A stretch of 8,176 nucleotides of DNA from Deltaproteobacteria bacterium. Lineage in GTDB: Bacteria; Myxococcota; Polyangia; Haliangiales; Haliangiaceae. The notes beneath the pieces are model-generated. The model searched no databases. It was not told where the DNA came from and worked only from the letters and a program-made list of their open reading frames with translations. The stretch lies in assembly GCA_018262455.1 (NCBI GenBank), contig JAGSPR010000313.1, positions 1 through 8,176 on the forward strand. The letters run 5' to 3'. A program made the translations under genes and the position numbers. Below, piece by piece: positions 1-5,633 of the stretch (within the stretch, counting starts at the first letter, position 1; each line of letters begins with the position of its first letter).

Positions 1-26
1 CCCTTGGACAGCTCCATCACGTCCAT
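1..26 (-). CDS. Possible start of a leftward gene (partial)
   Basis: Read leftward, an ATG at 26-24 opens a frame that runs off the window edge (Met-Asp-Val-Met-Glu-Leu-Ser-Lys-Gly). A second in-frame ATG lies at 17-15. Only a weak GGA lies upstream of the first ATG, about 10 nt away. If real, the gene diverges from the oxidase gene at 149 and shares its upstream region. Eight or nine codons are too few to identify a product. Confidence 0.22.
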
Positions 27-148
27 CTTATGCTGTTCCGGAGAGCCGTCGCTTCCCCATGGTACAATGGTCGCTTGTTGCGAAGATCGGAGATCCTGGC
101 AGGTAGCAGGTCAACGCACCTCGTCGCGTGATCGCATAGAGTCGGCGG
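27..148. promoter_or_regulatory. Intergenic region with weak -10-like element
   Basis: This stretch precedes the oxidase gene and is less G/C-rich than the coding DNA around it. TACAAT at 63-68 (+) resembles a sigma-70 -10 box and would leave a leader of roughly 75 nt before the GTG start at 149. No convincing -35 hexamer sits 16-18 nt upstream, since that stretch reads GGAGAG-like. No hairpin or riboswitch-like structure was apparent. The promoter call is tentative. Confidence 0.2.
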
Positions 149-1435
149 GTGGCGCGCCGCTTCGTGAACTGGTCGAGGACCGTGGTGACCCGGCCGGAGC
201 GCTGGAGCATGCCGGCGAGCGAAGACGAGGTCATCGCGTTGGTGCGTGGCGCCGCCGGTCGACGAATCCGCGTGGTCGGCGCCGGACACTCGTGGTCGCG
301 GATCGCGGCCCCCGAGCAGATCGGGGTCTCGCTCGACCAGCTCGCCGGCGTGATCTCGATCGATCGCGACCGCGGCGAGGTCACGGTGCGCGCCGGAACC
401 CGGCTCCGCGATCTCGGCGCGCGGCTCGCGGCCGAAGGGCTGGCGCTGCCGATCGTCGGATCGATCGCGGCGCAGGCGATCGGCGGCCTCATCGCGACAG
501 GCACCCACGGATCGAGCCTCGTCCACGGCAACATCGCGAGCCTGGTCGTCCGGATGCGGCTGGTCAGCGGGCGTGGCGAGCTCGTCGACATCGCGGGCTC
601 GGATCCGCGGCTCGACGGCACCCGGCTCCACCTCGGCGCGCTCGGCGTGGTGACCGAGGTGACGCTGCCGGTGGTCCCCGCCTTCCAGCTCGCCGAGACC
701 GTCGAGACGTTGCCGATCGCAGAGACGCCCGCCGCGCTCGCGATGATCGCGACGAGCGCGGAGTACGTGAAGGTGTGGTGGCTGCCTCACACGCCATCGG
801 CGCTGGTGTTTCGCTACGAGCGCACCGACGAGCCGACCTCGACTCGACCGAACCCGACCCGGCAGCGCTGGATCGACGACCACGTGATGCACGGCCTGGT
901 GTTCCCGGTGGTCCTCCAGCTCGGACGCATCCGCGGGCTGATCCCCCCCATCAGCCGCGCGGTGGCACGGTCGCTCGCCGGGCCGCGGCGCGTCGGGCCG
1001 AGCACGCTGATGCTGTCGACCCCGATCCCGGCCCGCCACCGCGAGACCGAGGCCGCGATACCGCTCGCCCACGCCGGCGAGGCGCTCGACCGCATGATCC
1101 GGGCGATCGCGCGGGACGACCTCCGGGTGAACTTTCCAATCGAGGTCAGGTTCGTGCGCGGTGACACCGGGTGGATGAGCCCGGCGTACGGTGGCGACAC
1201 CTGCCAGCTCGGCGTCTACTGCCATGGCAAGGACACCGACCGCTTGTTCGCGTCGTTCTGGCGCGAGATGCGCGCGATCGGCGCCCGCCCCCACTGGGGC
1301 AAGGAGCTCGACCACTCCGCCGAGGAGGTGCGCGCGCTGTGGCCACTCGCGCCGCGGTTCCTCGCGCTGCGTGACGAGCTCGATCCCGATCGGGTGTTCG
1401 CGAGCGCGTTCGCTGCTCGGACGCTCGGGCCGTGA
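149..1435 (+). CDS. FAD-dependent aldonolactone/sugar-alcohol oxidase (ALO family)
   Basis: A complete 428-residue flavoprotein of the vanillyl-alcohol-oxidase superfamily, D-arabinono-1,4-lactone/L-gulonolactone oxidase branch. The N-terminal PCMH FAD domain starts with Asn-Trp (7-8) and P-x-x-W (16-19), typical of this family. It carries GAGHSWS (44-50), where His47 aligns with the residue that carries covalent flavin in ALO-type enzymes, and GTHGSS (118-123). The C-terminal ALO domain ends with the family signature HWGKE (382-386), then the usual L-x-P-x-x-x-F segment. Length fits the family. The start is GTG; the Shine-Dalgarno is weak (AGAG near 138-142), so the start rests on the family's conserved N-terminus. 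No signal peptide is seen, so it is probably cytoplasmic. It would oxidise an aldonolactone or polyol with O2 or another acceptor; the substrate cannot be read from sequence. It converges with the carS-like gene and is not in an operon here. Confidence 0.88.
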   Translation: MARRFVNWSRTVVTRPERWSMPASEDEVIALVRGAAGRRIRVVGAGHSWSRIAAPEQIGVSLDQLAGVISIDRDRGEVTVRAGTRLRDLGARLAAEGLALPIVGSIAAQAIGGLIATGTHGSSLVHGNIASLVVRMRLVSGRGELVDIAGSDPRLDGTRLHLGALGVVTEVTLPVVPAFQLAETVETLPIAETPAALAMIATSAEYVKVWWLPHTPSALVFRYERTDEPTSTRPNPTRQRWIDDHVMHGLVFPVVLQLGRIRGLIPPISRAVARSLAGPRRVGPSTLMLSTPIPARHRETEAAIPLAHAGEALDRMIRAIARDDLRVNFPIEVRFVRGDTGWMSPAYGGDTCQLGVYCHGKDTDRLFASFWREMRAIGARPHWGKELDHSAEEVRALWPLAPRFLALRDELDPDRVFASAFAARTLGP

Positions 1436-1438
1436 TCA
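1433..1438. other. Shared palindromic stop of two convergent genes
   Basis: The palindrome TGATCA gives the TGA stop of the oxidase gene on the + strand (1433-1435) and the TGA stop of the carS-like gene on the - strand (1438-1436). There is no intergenic space, so each transcript must terminate inside, or run antisense into, the other gene. Confidence 0.9.
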
Positions 1439-2005
1439 GCGGGCGCTCGAGCGGGCTCCGATCAGATAGCCGACGAGAGACACCGTCGGGTGGATCACGG
1501 CGGCGAGCACGAAGCTCGCCACCACCACCCCAGGCGACGGACGCACCCACGGCGAGATCGTGAGCCACGCGCCGGCGATCAGGTCGACCTGATCCCACAG
1601 GTAGAACACGCCCCGCAGCGGACCGGTCGTGGTCTTGCCCGGTGCGATGCCGAGCTGGCGCTTGATGAACGAGTTCGGGAGCTCGCCGAGCATCGCCCCG
1701 ATCCCCATGGAGATCCCGAACGGCACGAAGTCCAGCGCGCGATAGTCCACGAGCGAGATCGACGCGAGGTGGTCACCAGCGACAGCCCGCTGGATCGCGA
1801 CCCCGGCCACGCAGCCGACGACCGCGACGACGACGCCGCGCCACGTCTTGCTGTCGCCAAATATCCGGCGACCGCGAACCTTCCATCCGTGATCGATCGG
1901 CCGCCGCAGCGAACGCAGCAGATCGTACTTGAGCACGATCGCCGAGAGCGCCGACGCGAGCAACAGCGGCCCGAACAGATAGAGCGCCTGCAGCGTCGCC
2001 AACAT
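1436..2005 (-). CDS. CDP-archaeol synthase (CarS)-like membrane protein
   Basis: A 189-residue integral membrane protein with about five hydrophobic segments (near 6-27, 57-76, 92-108, 140-152 and 158-183). The signatures are those of the CarS family (formerly DUF46). The first is a cytosolic stretch, P-I-D-H-G (36-40), then R-G-R-R-I-F-G-D-S-K-T-W-R-G (44-57). The second is SFIKRQLG (112-119), and then DQVD (138-141), the acidic pair expected to bind Mg2+ in CDP-lipid synthases. Archaeal CarS joins CTP to digeranylgeranylglyceryl phosphate; the CdsA superfamily does the same with phosphatidate. The bacterial substrate is unknown. The ATG is secure: an in-frame TGA lies one codon upstream, and AGGTGA sits 3-4 nt before the start. 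It diverges from the acyl-modifying operon and converges end-to-end with the oxidase gene. Family assignment is strong; catalytic role is inferred. Confidence 0.85.
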   Translation of the reverse strand: MLATLQALYLFGPLLLASALSAIVLKYDLLRSLRRPIDHGWKVRGRRIFGDSKTWRGVVVAVVGCVAGVAIQRAVAGDHLASISLVDYRALDFVPFGISMGIGAMLGELPNSFIKRQLGIAPGKTTTGPLRGVFYLWDQVDLIAGAWLTISPWVRPSPGVVVASFVLAAVIHPTVSLVGYLIGARSSAR

Positions 2006-2307
2006 CGGTCACCTGAGGGTTAGCGCATTTGCAGCCGTGGCACCGGCGCGCAGGAGATGCCCTCGCTGCGAGTGCGCCGAGGCGCGGGGCTTGCTGCTGG
2101 GATCGCTCCATGAGCGAGCCTGGCCTGAATGGCGTCAAACAGACCGTCGCGCGATTCGCACAAGTTGGTCGTACGAATCAGCACTTACCCGAGCCGGCAG
2201 CGCGTCACGACGAAGGACGCGAGGCCCACCCAGCGCTCCCTGGCGCACAGCACCGCACGCGTCGTGTCGTGGACGCACGACACGGGCTTCGCCGACCACG
2301 CGCGGGC
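2006..2307. promoter_or_regulatory. Divergent region between carS-like gene and five-gene operon
   Basis: About 300 bases between two divergent starts. Near the left end is the carS Shine-Dalgarno (2009-2014, read leftward). Around 2125-2190 the DNA is relatively AT-rich and includes a 6-bp inverted repeat, GATTCG at 2153-2158 and CGAATC at 2174-2179, which might be an operator. The hydrolase frame stays open back to a TTG at 2029 and includes ATG 2110 and GTG 2269, but its third-position G/C there is only about 60%. From 2129 to about 2305 another + frame is markedly G/C-rich at third positions. I could not place a convincing -35/-10 pair on either strand. Promoters for both directions should lie here by layout. 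Confidence 0.4.
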
Positions 2308-3180
2308 TTGCTGTCCACCGCGCTGCTTCCGGTGCTCGGCCAGATCGCGCCGCGCGCTCCCGACCAGGTACCGGTCGAGGGCACCCGCACCGTGGAGCTC
2401 GTCGGCGGCCGCGTTCGATACCAGAGCACGGGCACCGGAGCCGATGCCTTGCTGTGCCTGCATGGCTTCAACAGCCAGCTCTCGATCTGGAACGACGTGT
2501 GGCCTGTGCTGGCCGAGTGCGGCCGAACCGTTCGGCTCGACCTCCCAGGCTACGGCGGCTCGGACTGGCGCTCCTCGTCCTACTCGTTGCCGAGTCAGGC
2601 GGAACGCGTGATCCGGTTCATGGACGCCGTGGGCCTCGCCCGCGCGACGCTGCTCGGGGTCTCGATGGGCGGCTCGCTCGCCGCCTGGATCGCGGCTCAT
2701 CATCCCGACCGGGTCAAAGGCCTCGTGCTGCTCGCGCCGTCGGCGTACCCGGGCGCGTTGCACTACCGCGGGCTGTTCGGCGAGCTGTTCCGCCCAGGGC
2801 CTGCCAACCGCTGGGCCACCCGGATCGCGAGCACCGGCCTCTACCGCCGGCTCTACCCCCGCAGCCGCGCCCTGCACGCGCTGACCGTGACCGCCTCGTA
2901 CGGCGAGCCGTGGGCGCGGGCCCTCGAGCGCATTCGCGCCCATGCATGGCTGCTATGGTCACGCGGCGACACCAGTGTTCCGTTCTCGTATGCGAGCGCG
3001 GTCGCGAGCGCGATCCCGTCGAGCACCCTCGTGCCGCTCTCCGGATCGGTCGGCCACAACATCCCCGCGCTCCGCCCCGCGCTGATCGGCAAGCTCGCGC
3101 GCCGGGTGCATCAGGGCTTGCCGACCGAGCTGATCCTCCGTGAGCTCGAGTCCGTCCTCAGAACCCAAGGTGATGCATGA
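2308..3180 (+). CDS. Alpha/beta-fold hydrolase, first gene of the operon
   Basis: A 290-residue alpha/beta hydrolase when read from TTG 2308. The oxyanion motif HGF is at 52-54, and the nucleophile elbow G-V-S-M-G-G has Ser119. The acid is Asp221 in W-S-R-G-D-T-S-V-P and the base is His250 in S-V-G-H-N, so the triad is complete. The cap region (about 135-195) is Arg/Tyr-rich. The short hydrophobic start (LLSTALLPVLGQIAP) could associate with membrane. It would cleave an ester or thioester; in this operon a thioesterase or acyl-editing role is plausible but inferred. The start is unsure: TTG 2308 is chosen because codon use becomes typical there and the length suits the family, but it lacks a Shine-Dalgarno. 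GTG 2269, ATG 2110 (weak GGGA upstream) and TTG 2029 (GAGGG upstream) are in frame. Its TGA overlaps the next ATG by 4 nt. Confidence 0.82.
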   Translation: MLSTALLPVLGQIAPRAPDQVPVEGTRTVELVGGRVRYQSTGTGADALLCLHGFNSQLSIWNDVWPVLAECGRTVRLDLPGYGGSDWRSSSYSLPSQAERVIRFMDAVGLARATLLGVSMGGSLAAWIAAHHPDRVKGLVLLAPSAYPGALHYRGLFGELFRPGPANRWATRIASTGLYRRLYPRSRALHALTVTASYGEPWARALERIRAHAWLLWSRGDTSVPFSYASAVASAIPSSTLVPLSGSVGHNIPALRPALIGKLARRVHQGLPTELILRELESVLRTQGDA

Positions 3181-3641
3181 GCCCGCAGGACCCTCTCCCC
3201 AAGGAAGTACTCGCCCGGATCGGCGTCGAGAAGACGCGACGCTACGAGGTCACGGCACGTGATGTCCGTCGCTTCGCGCAAGCGATCGGAGCACCCGACC
3301 CGGCGGTCTCGAGCAACGGGTCGCTCGTGGCGCCAGCCCTGTTCTGCCAGGTCTTCATGTTCGAGGATGTGCCAGCCGAAGAACTTCCGGCCGACGGCTC
3401 TCCCAACGAGCTCGATGTCCCGGTTCCCGCGAGGCGGACGGTCGGCGGGGGAAGTGACTTCGAAGTACTCGGCCTGGTGCATTCCGGTGATGTCATGACC
3501 GTTCGCTCGAAGCTGAAGGACGTCATCACCAAGGAGGGCAAGAGCGGAACGCTCTACCTCGTCGTGGTCGAGACCAGCTTCAACAACCAGCTGGGCGAGC
3601 CGGTGGCTCGTGAGACTGCAACCTACGTGAAGCGAACCTGA
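3177..3641 (+). CDS. FAS1-like/MaoC N-type hot-dog dehydratase subunit
   Basis: A 154-residue single hot-dog protein resembling the N-terminal (FAS1-like) half of MaoC-type dehydratases such as HadA/HadC and of fused HTD2/mesaconyl-CoA hydratase enzymes. Visible family features are the early segment R-R-F-A-Q-A-I-G-A-P-D-P (31-42), A-P-A-L-F (53-57), a G-G-G-S-D-F-E stretch, and the paired late strands ending in E-T-A-T-Y-V-K-R. These subunits usually lack the full catalytic dyad and form a heterodimer with a catalytic MaoC partner, here the next gene. The partnership would hydrate or dehydrate a (3R)-hydroxyacyl or branched enoyl thioester in the cytoplasm. ATG 3177 overlaps the hydrolase stop as ATGA, with AAGGTG 4 nt upstream, which points to translational coupling. 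The precise substrate is unknown. Confidence 0.8.
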   Translation: MSPQDPLPKEVLARIGVEKTRRYEVTARDVRRFAQAIGAPDPAVSSNGSLVAPALFCQVFMFEDVPAEELPADGSPNELDVPVPARRTVGGGSDFEVLGLVHSGDVMTVRSKLKDVITKEGKSGTLYLVVVETSFNNQLGEPVARETATYVKRT

Positions 3642-3650
3642 AGGAGAGGA
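3642..3650 (+). promoter_or_regulatory. Strong ribosome binding site before second hot-dog gene
   Basis: AGGAGAGGA fills most of the 16-nt gap between the two dehydratase genes, with its GAGGA part 7 nt before ATG 3658. This is the only junction in the operon without overlap, and it has the most purine-rich Shine-Dalgarno. That would help match the output of the catalytic subunit to its partner. Confidence 0.75.
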
Positions 3651-3657
3651 ATACCGT

Positions 3658-4059
3658 ATGACCCAGGTCCCCGAAGCCAGAGCCTTCGAGCTACGCGTGA
3701 CTCCGACCAGAACCCAGCTGTTCACGTTTGGAGCGATCACCTGGAACCGTCACAAGATCCACTTCGATCGAGCTCACGCCGAGGCCGAGGGCTTCAGCGA
3801 CGTCGTGGTCCAGCGCGGGCTGCTTGGAAACTTTCTCGCCCGGGCGGTCGCGAGCTGGGCGGGCCCGAACGGCCGGCTGGAGCGGCTGCAATGGAAGGTC
3901 AACCAGAGCGCGTTTCCGGATCATGAGCTTCGCTGCCAGGGCGAGGTGACCAAGGTGTCGGAGGAGACCGGGACCAGCATCATCGACTGCGCACTGCGCA
4001 TCCTGGATCCCGAGGGGGCGCACGTCGCCTCGGGGGAAGCGCGGGTGAGGTTCCGATGA
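3658..4059 (+). CDS. MaoC-like hot-dog hydratase/dehydratase, catalytic subunit
   Basis: A 133-residue hot-dog protein of the MaoC/hydratase-2 type. The central motif T-W-N-R-H-K-I-H-F-D (28-37) corresponds to the family pattern D-x-N-P-x-H-x-D: His35 takes the catalytic His place, while Asn30 sits where many R-hydratases have Asp. Motifs of the form TFN-x-H-x-IHYD are, as I recall, usual in HTD2-like and mesaconyl-C4-CoA hydratase-like members, so this looks like a subfamily trait rather than loss of function. The following E-G-F-S-D-V-V-V-Q-R-G-L-L (44-56) matches the helix and glycine turn after the active site. With the preceding subunit it likely forms a split version of the fused double-hot-dog enzymes. 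It should interconvert a hydroxyacyl and an enoyl thioester. Its stop overlaps the next ATG as ATGA. Confidence 0.84.
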   Translation: MTQVPEARAFELRVTPTRTQLFTFGAITWNRHKIHFDRAHAEAEGFSDVVVQRGLLGNFLARAVASWAGPNGRLERLQWKVNQSAFPDHELRCQGEVTKVSEETGTSIIDCALRILDPEGAHVASGEARVRFR

Positions 4060-4724
4060 TCGTCAGCCGGCAGTTCCTCGACGAGATCAAGCTCGAGGCC
4101 TCGCGCGTCGGATATGGACGAGCCATCGAGCGTGCGCTCTACAACACGGCCAACAAGTTCGTCTGCCTGCGCCGGCTCGAGATCATCCTCCTCACGCGCG
4201 ACCAGCTCGCCCCGCTCGAAGCGGCGAAGCACGCGATGCTCACGTCGCGGCTGGCGACCGAGCATGAGTTGCGCGCGATGCGGGCCGAGCGCAGGTGGGA
4301 GATCAGCGACGAGCTGATCGAGGGCTTCCGTGCCGGCGACAGCTGCCTGCTCAGCTTCGTCGGCGGCAAGCGAGCGGGCTACACGTGGATCCACACCGCC
4401 GGGCGTCCACGCCTGTGCCCCGGCCTCCGGATCAGCGTCCCGCAGGACTACGCGTACAACTTCGCCGGCTTCACCCTCCCCGAGTTTCGCGGCTACGGAC
4501 TCCAGCCCTACCGACACCACGAGATCCTGAGCCGTCCCGAATGGCGCGATCGCAAGGGCATGCTCGGCTACGTGCAATGCGTCAACTGGAGCTCGCGCCG
4601 AGGCCAAGCCAAGAGCGGCTACCAGCCGGCCGGCTCGATCTCGCTCGTCGGCACGCTCGATCGGTTCACGGCGGTGTTATCGAGCGAGGTCAAGCAGCTC
4701 GGCATCCGGAGGATCGATGATTGA
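4056..4724 (+). CDS. GNAT-fold N-acyltransferase
   Basis: A 222-residue protein with a GNAT-like C-terminal part. The acyl-CoA-binding turn is seen as F-R-G-Y-G-L-Q (144-150), after a beta strand Y-A-Y-N-F-A-G-F-T-L-P (132-142). A later beta strand with Asn (G-Y-V-Q-C-V-N-W-S-S, 171-180) and S-G-Y-Q-P-A-G-S-I (187-195) matches the usual C-terminal motif. The N-terminal 80 residues are helical and basic, longer than in minimal GNATs, as in GNATs that handle lipid or carrier-bound acyl chains. ATG 4056 overlaps the hydratase stop (ATGA), with TGAGG 5 nt upstream; its own stop overlaps the CheR-type gene by 8 nt. The acyl donor may be the product of the two dehydratases; this is inference. The amine acceptor is unknown, and ordinary acetylation cannot be excluded. 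Confidence 0.75.
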   Translation: MIVSRQFLDEIKLEASRVGYGRAIERALYNTANKFVCLRRLEIILLTRDQLAPLEAAKHAMLTSRLATEHELRAMRAERRWEISDELIEGFRAGDSCLLSFVGGKRAGYTWIHTAGRPRLCPGLRISVPQDYAYNFAGFTLPEFRGYGLQPYRHHEILSRPEWRDRKGMLGYVQCVNWSSRRGQAKSGYQPAGSISLVGTLDRFTAVLSSEVKQLGIRRIDD

Positions 4725-5580
4725 TCCGGATCTCACGACGCTGAAGGCGACCTACCGGTTCCTCAAGGACGACGTGCTGTTCGGCACCCTGCTGTACCGC
4801 TATGGCATCAGCCGCCATCGCGCGCTCCAGGCAAACGCGACCCGCAGCCAGCATCATACCTACACCTGCTTCCACCGGTCACCGGGCCAACTCGAGGCGC
4901 TCACGGGCCCGGTGATGCAGCGGCTCCTCACGGATCGCGCGCCAGGGCCGTTCCAGATCAACGTGTTCGCGAGCTCGACCGGGGCCGAGCCTTACACGCT
5001 CGCGTCGGTGCTCGTGCGCAGCTTCCCATCGCTCGCGTTCCGGATCACCGCGTCGGACCTGCATCCGGCGATGGTCGACCATGCGACCCGCGCGATCTAT
5101 TCGGCCGCTGACCTGCGTCGTCGCCCTCCTCCCGCGCAGTTCGTCGCGGACACGTTCGAGCAGGTGGGCGAGCACTATCGCGTCCGGTCCGCGCTTCGGA
5201 GCCGCGTCCGCGTCAAGCAAGCGGACCTGCTCGACCCCCGGCTCGGCGATCAGTTCGAACCCGCCGACCTCGTGTTCGCGCAGAACGTGTTCTGTCATCT
5301 CGACCCCGTACAGACCCGGACCGCGTTCCTCAACATCAGCCAGTTCCTGAAGCCGAGCTCTGCGCTGTTCATCGACGGCATGAACCTCGACCTTCGAGAG
5401 CAGCTGACAGCCGAGCTCGCACTCTCGCCGCTGGACTTCAAGACCCGGCAGATCCACGACTACGCGCGCAAGCATGTCGGCGATCGCTGGTGGAACTACT
5501 ACTACGGCATGGAGCCCTACGCACGGTGGCGCCCGAACGGTACGCGGCGCTTCAGCACGATCTTCTTCAAGGGCCCGTAG
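4717..5580 (+). CDS. CheR-type SAM-dependent methyltransferase, non-chemotaxis form
   Basis: A 287-residue protein with the CheR class I methyltransferase core. T-Y-T-C-F-H-R-S-P (48-56) corresponds to the CheR T-x-F-F-R-x-P segment. A-S-S-T-G-A-E-P-Y-T-L-A (85-96) is motif I, related to CSTGEEPYSLA. The acidic strand end is A-S-D-L-H (112-116), followed by A-T-R-A-I-Y (123-128). A-D-L-L-D-P (169-174) and F-A-Q-N-V-F-C-H-L-D (187-196) match the downstream CheR signature. The usual helical N-terminal domain that docks on receptors is short or missing, and no chemotaxis genes are near. It probably methylates a carboxyl, hydroxyl or amine of the operon's product. The start overlaps the GNAT gene by 8 nt and has GGAGG at 4708-4712, 4 nt from ATG. 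It is the last gene of the operon. Confidence 0.83.
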   Translation: MIDPDLTTLKATYRFLKDDVLFGTLLYRYGISRHRALQANATRSQHHTYTCFHRSPGQLEALTGPVMQRLLTDRAPGPFQINVFASSTGAEPYTLASVLVRSFPSLAFRITASDLHPAMVDHATRAIYSAADLRRRPPPAQFVADTFEQVGEHYRVRSALRSRVRVKQADLLDPRLGDQFEPADLVFAQNVFCHLDPVQTRTAFLNISQFLKPSSALFIDGMNLDLREQLTAELALSPLDFKTRQIHDYARKHVGDRWWNYYYGMEPYARWRPNGTRRFSTIFFKGP

Positions 5581-5592
5581 CCGTCAGCCGCG

Positions 5593-5618
5593 GCCGGCGT
5601 CGTCAACGACACCACGGC
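5593..5618. terminator. Weak hairpin between convergent genes
   Basis: The 53-nt gap between the methyltransferase stop and the lipoprotein stop holds a possible hairpin: an inner stem GTCG-TCAA-CGAC (5599-5610), flanked by GCCG (5593-5596) and CGGC (5615-5618) with unequal bulges. No T-tract follows on either strand, so intrinsic termination is doubtful. Confidence 0.25.
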
Positions 5619-5633
5619 ATTCGAAGTACCGGC

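Noticed and set aside
4..1315. Long open frames on both strands across the flavin oxidase gene
   Set aside because: They are Arg/Pro-rich shadows without family motifs. The 149-1435 frame carries the full ALO signature set.
2038..2053. TGGCAC resembling a sigma-54 -24 element upstream of the operon
   Set aside because: The nearest suitable GC is nine rather than ten bases from the GG, and there is no TTGC.
2153..2179. 6-bp inverted repeat GATTCG/CGAATC with a 15-nt spacer
   Set aside because: Too short to stand out from chance. It is mentioned in the intergenic entry but not claimed as an operator.
2037..3143. Alternative long frames, + 2037-3143 and - 2185-2943, over the hydrolase
   Set aside because: Low-complexity Arg/Ala-rich translations. 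Only the 2308-3180 frame shows the catalytic triad and oxyanion motif.
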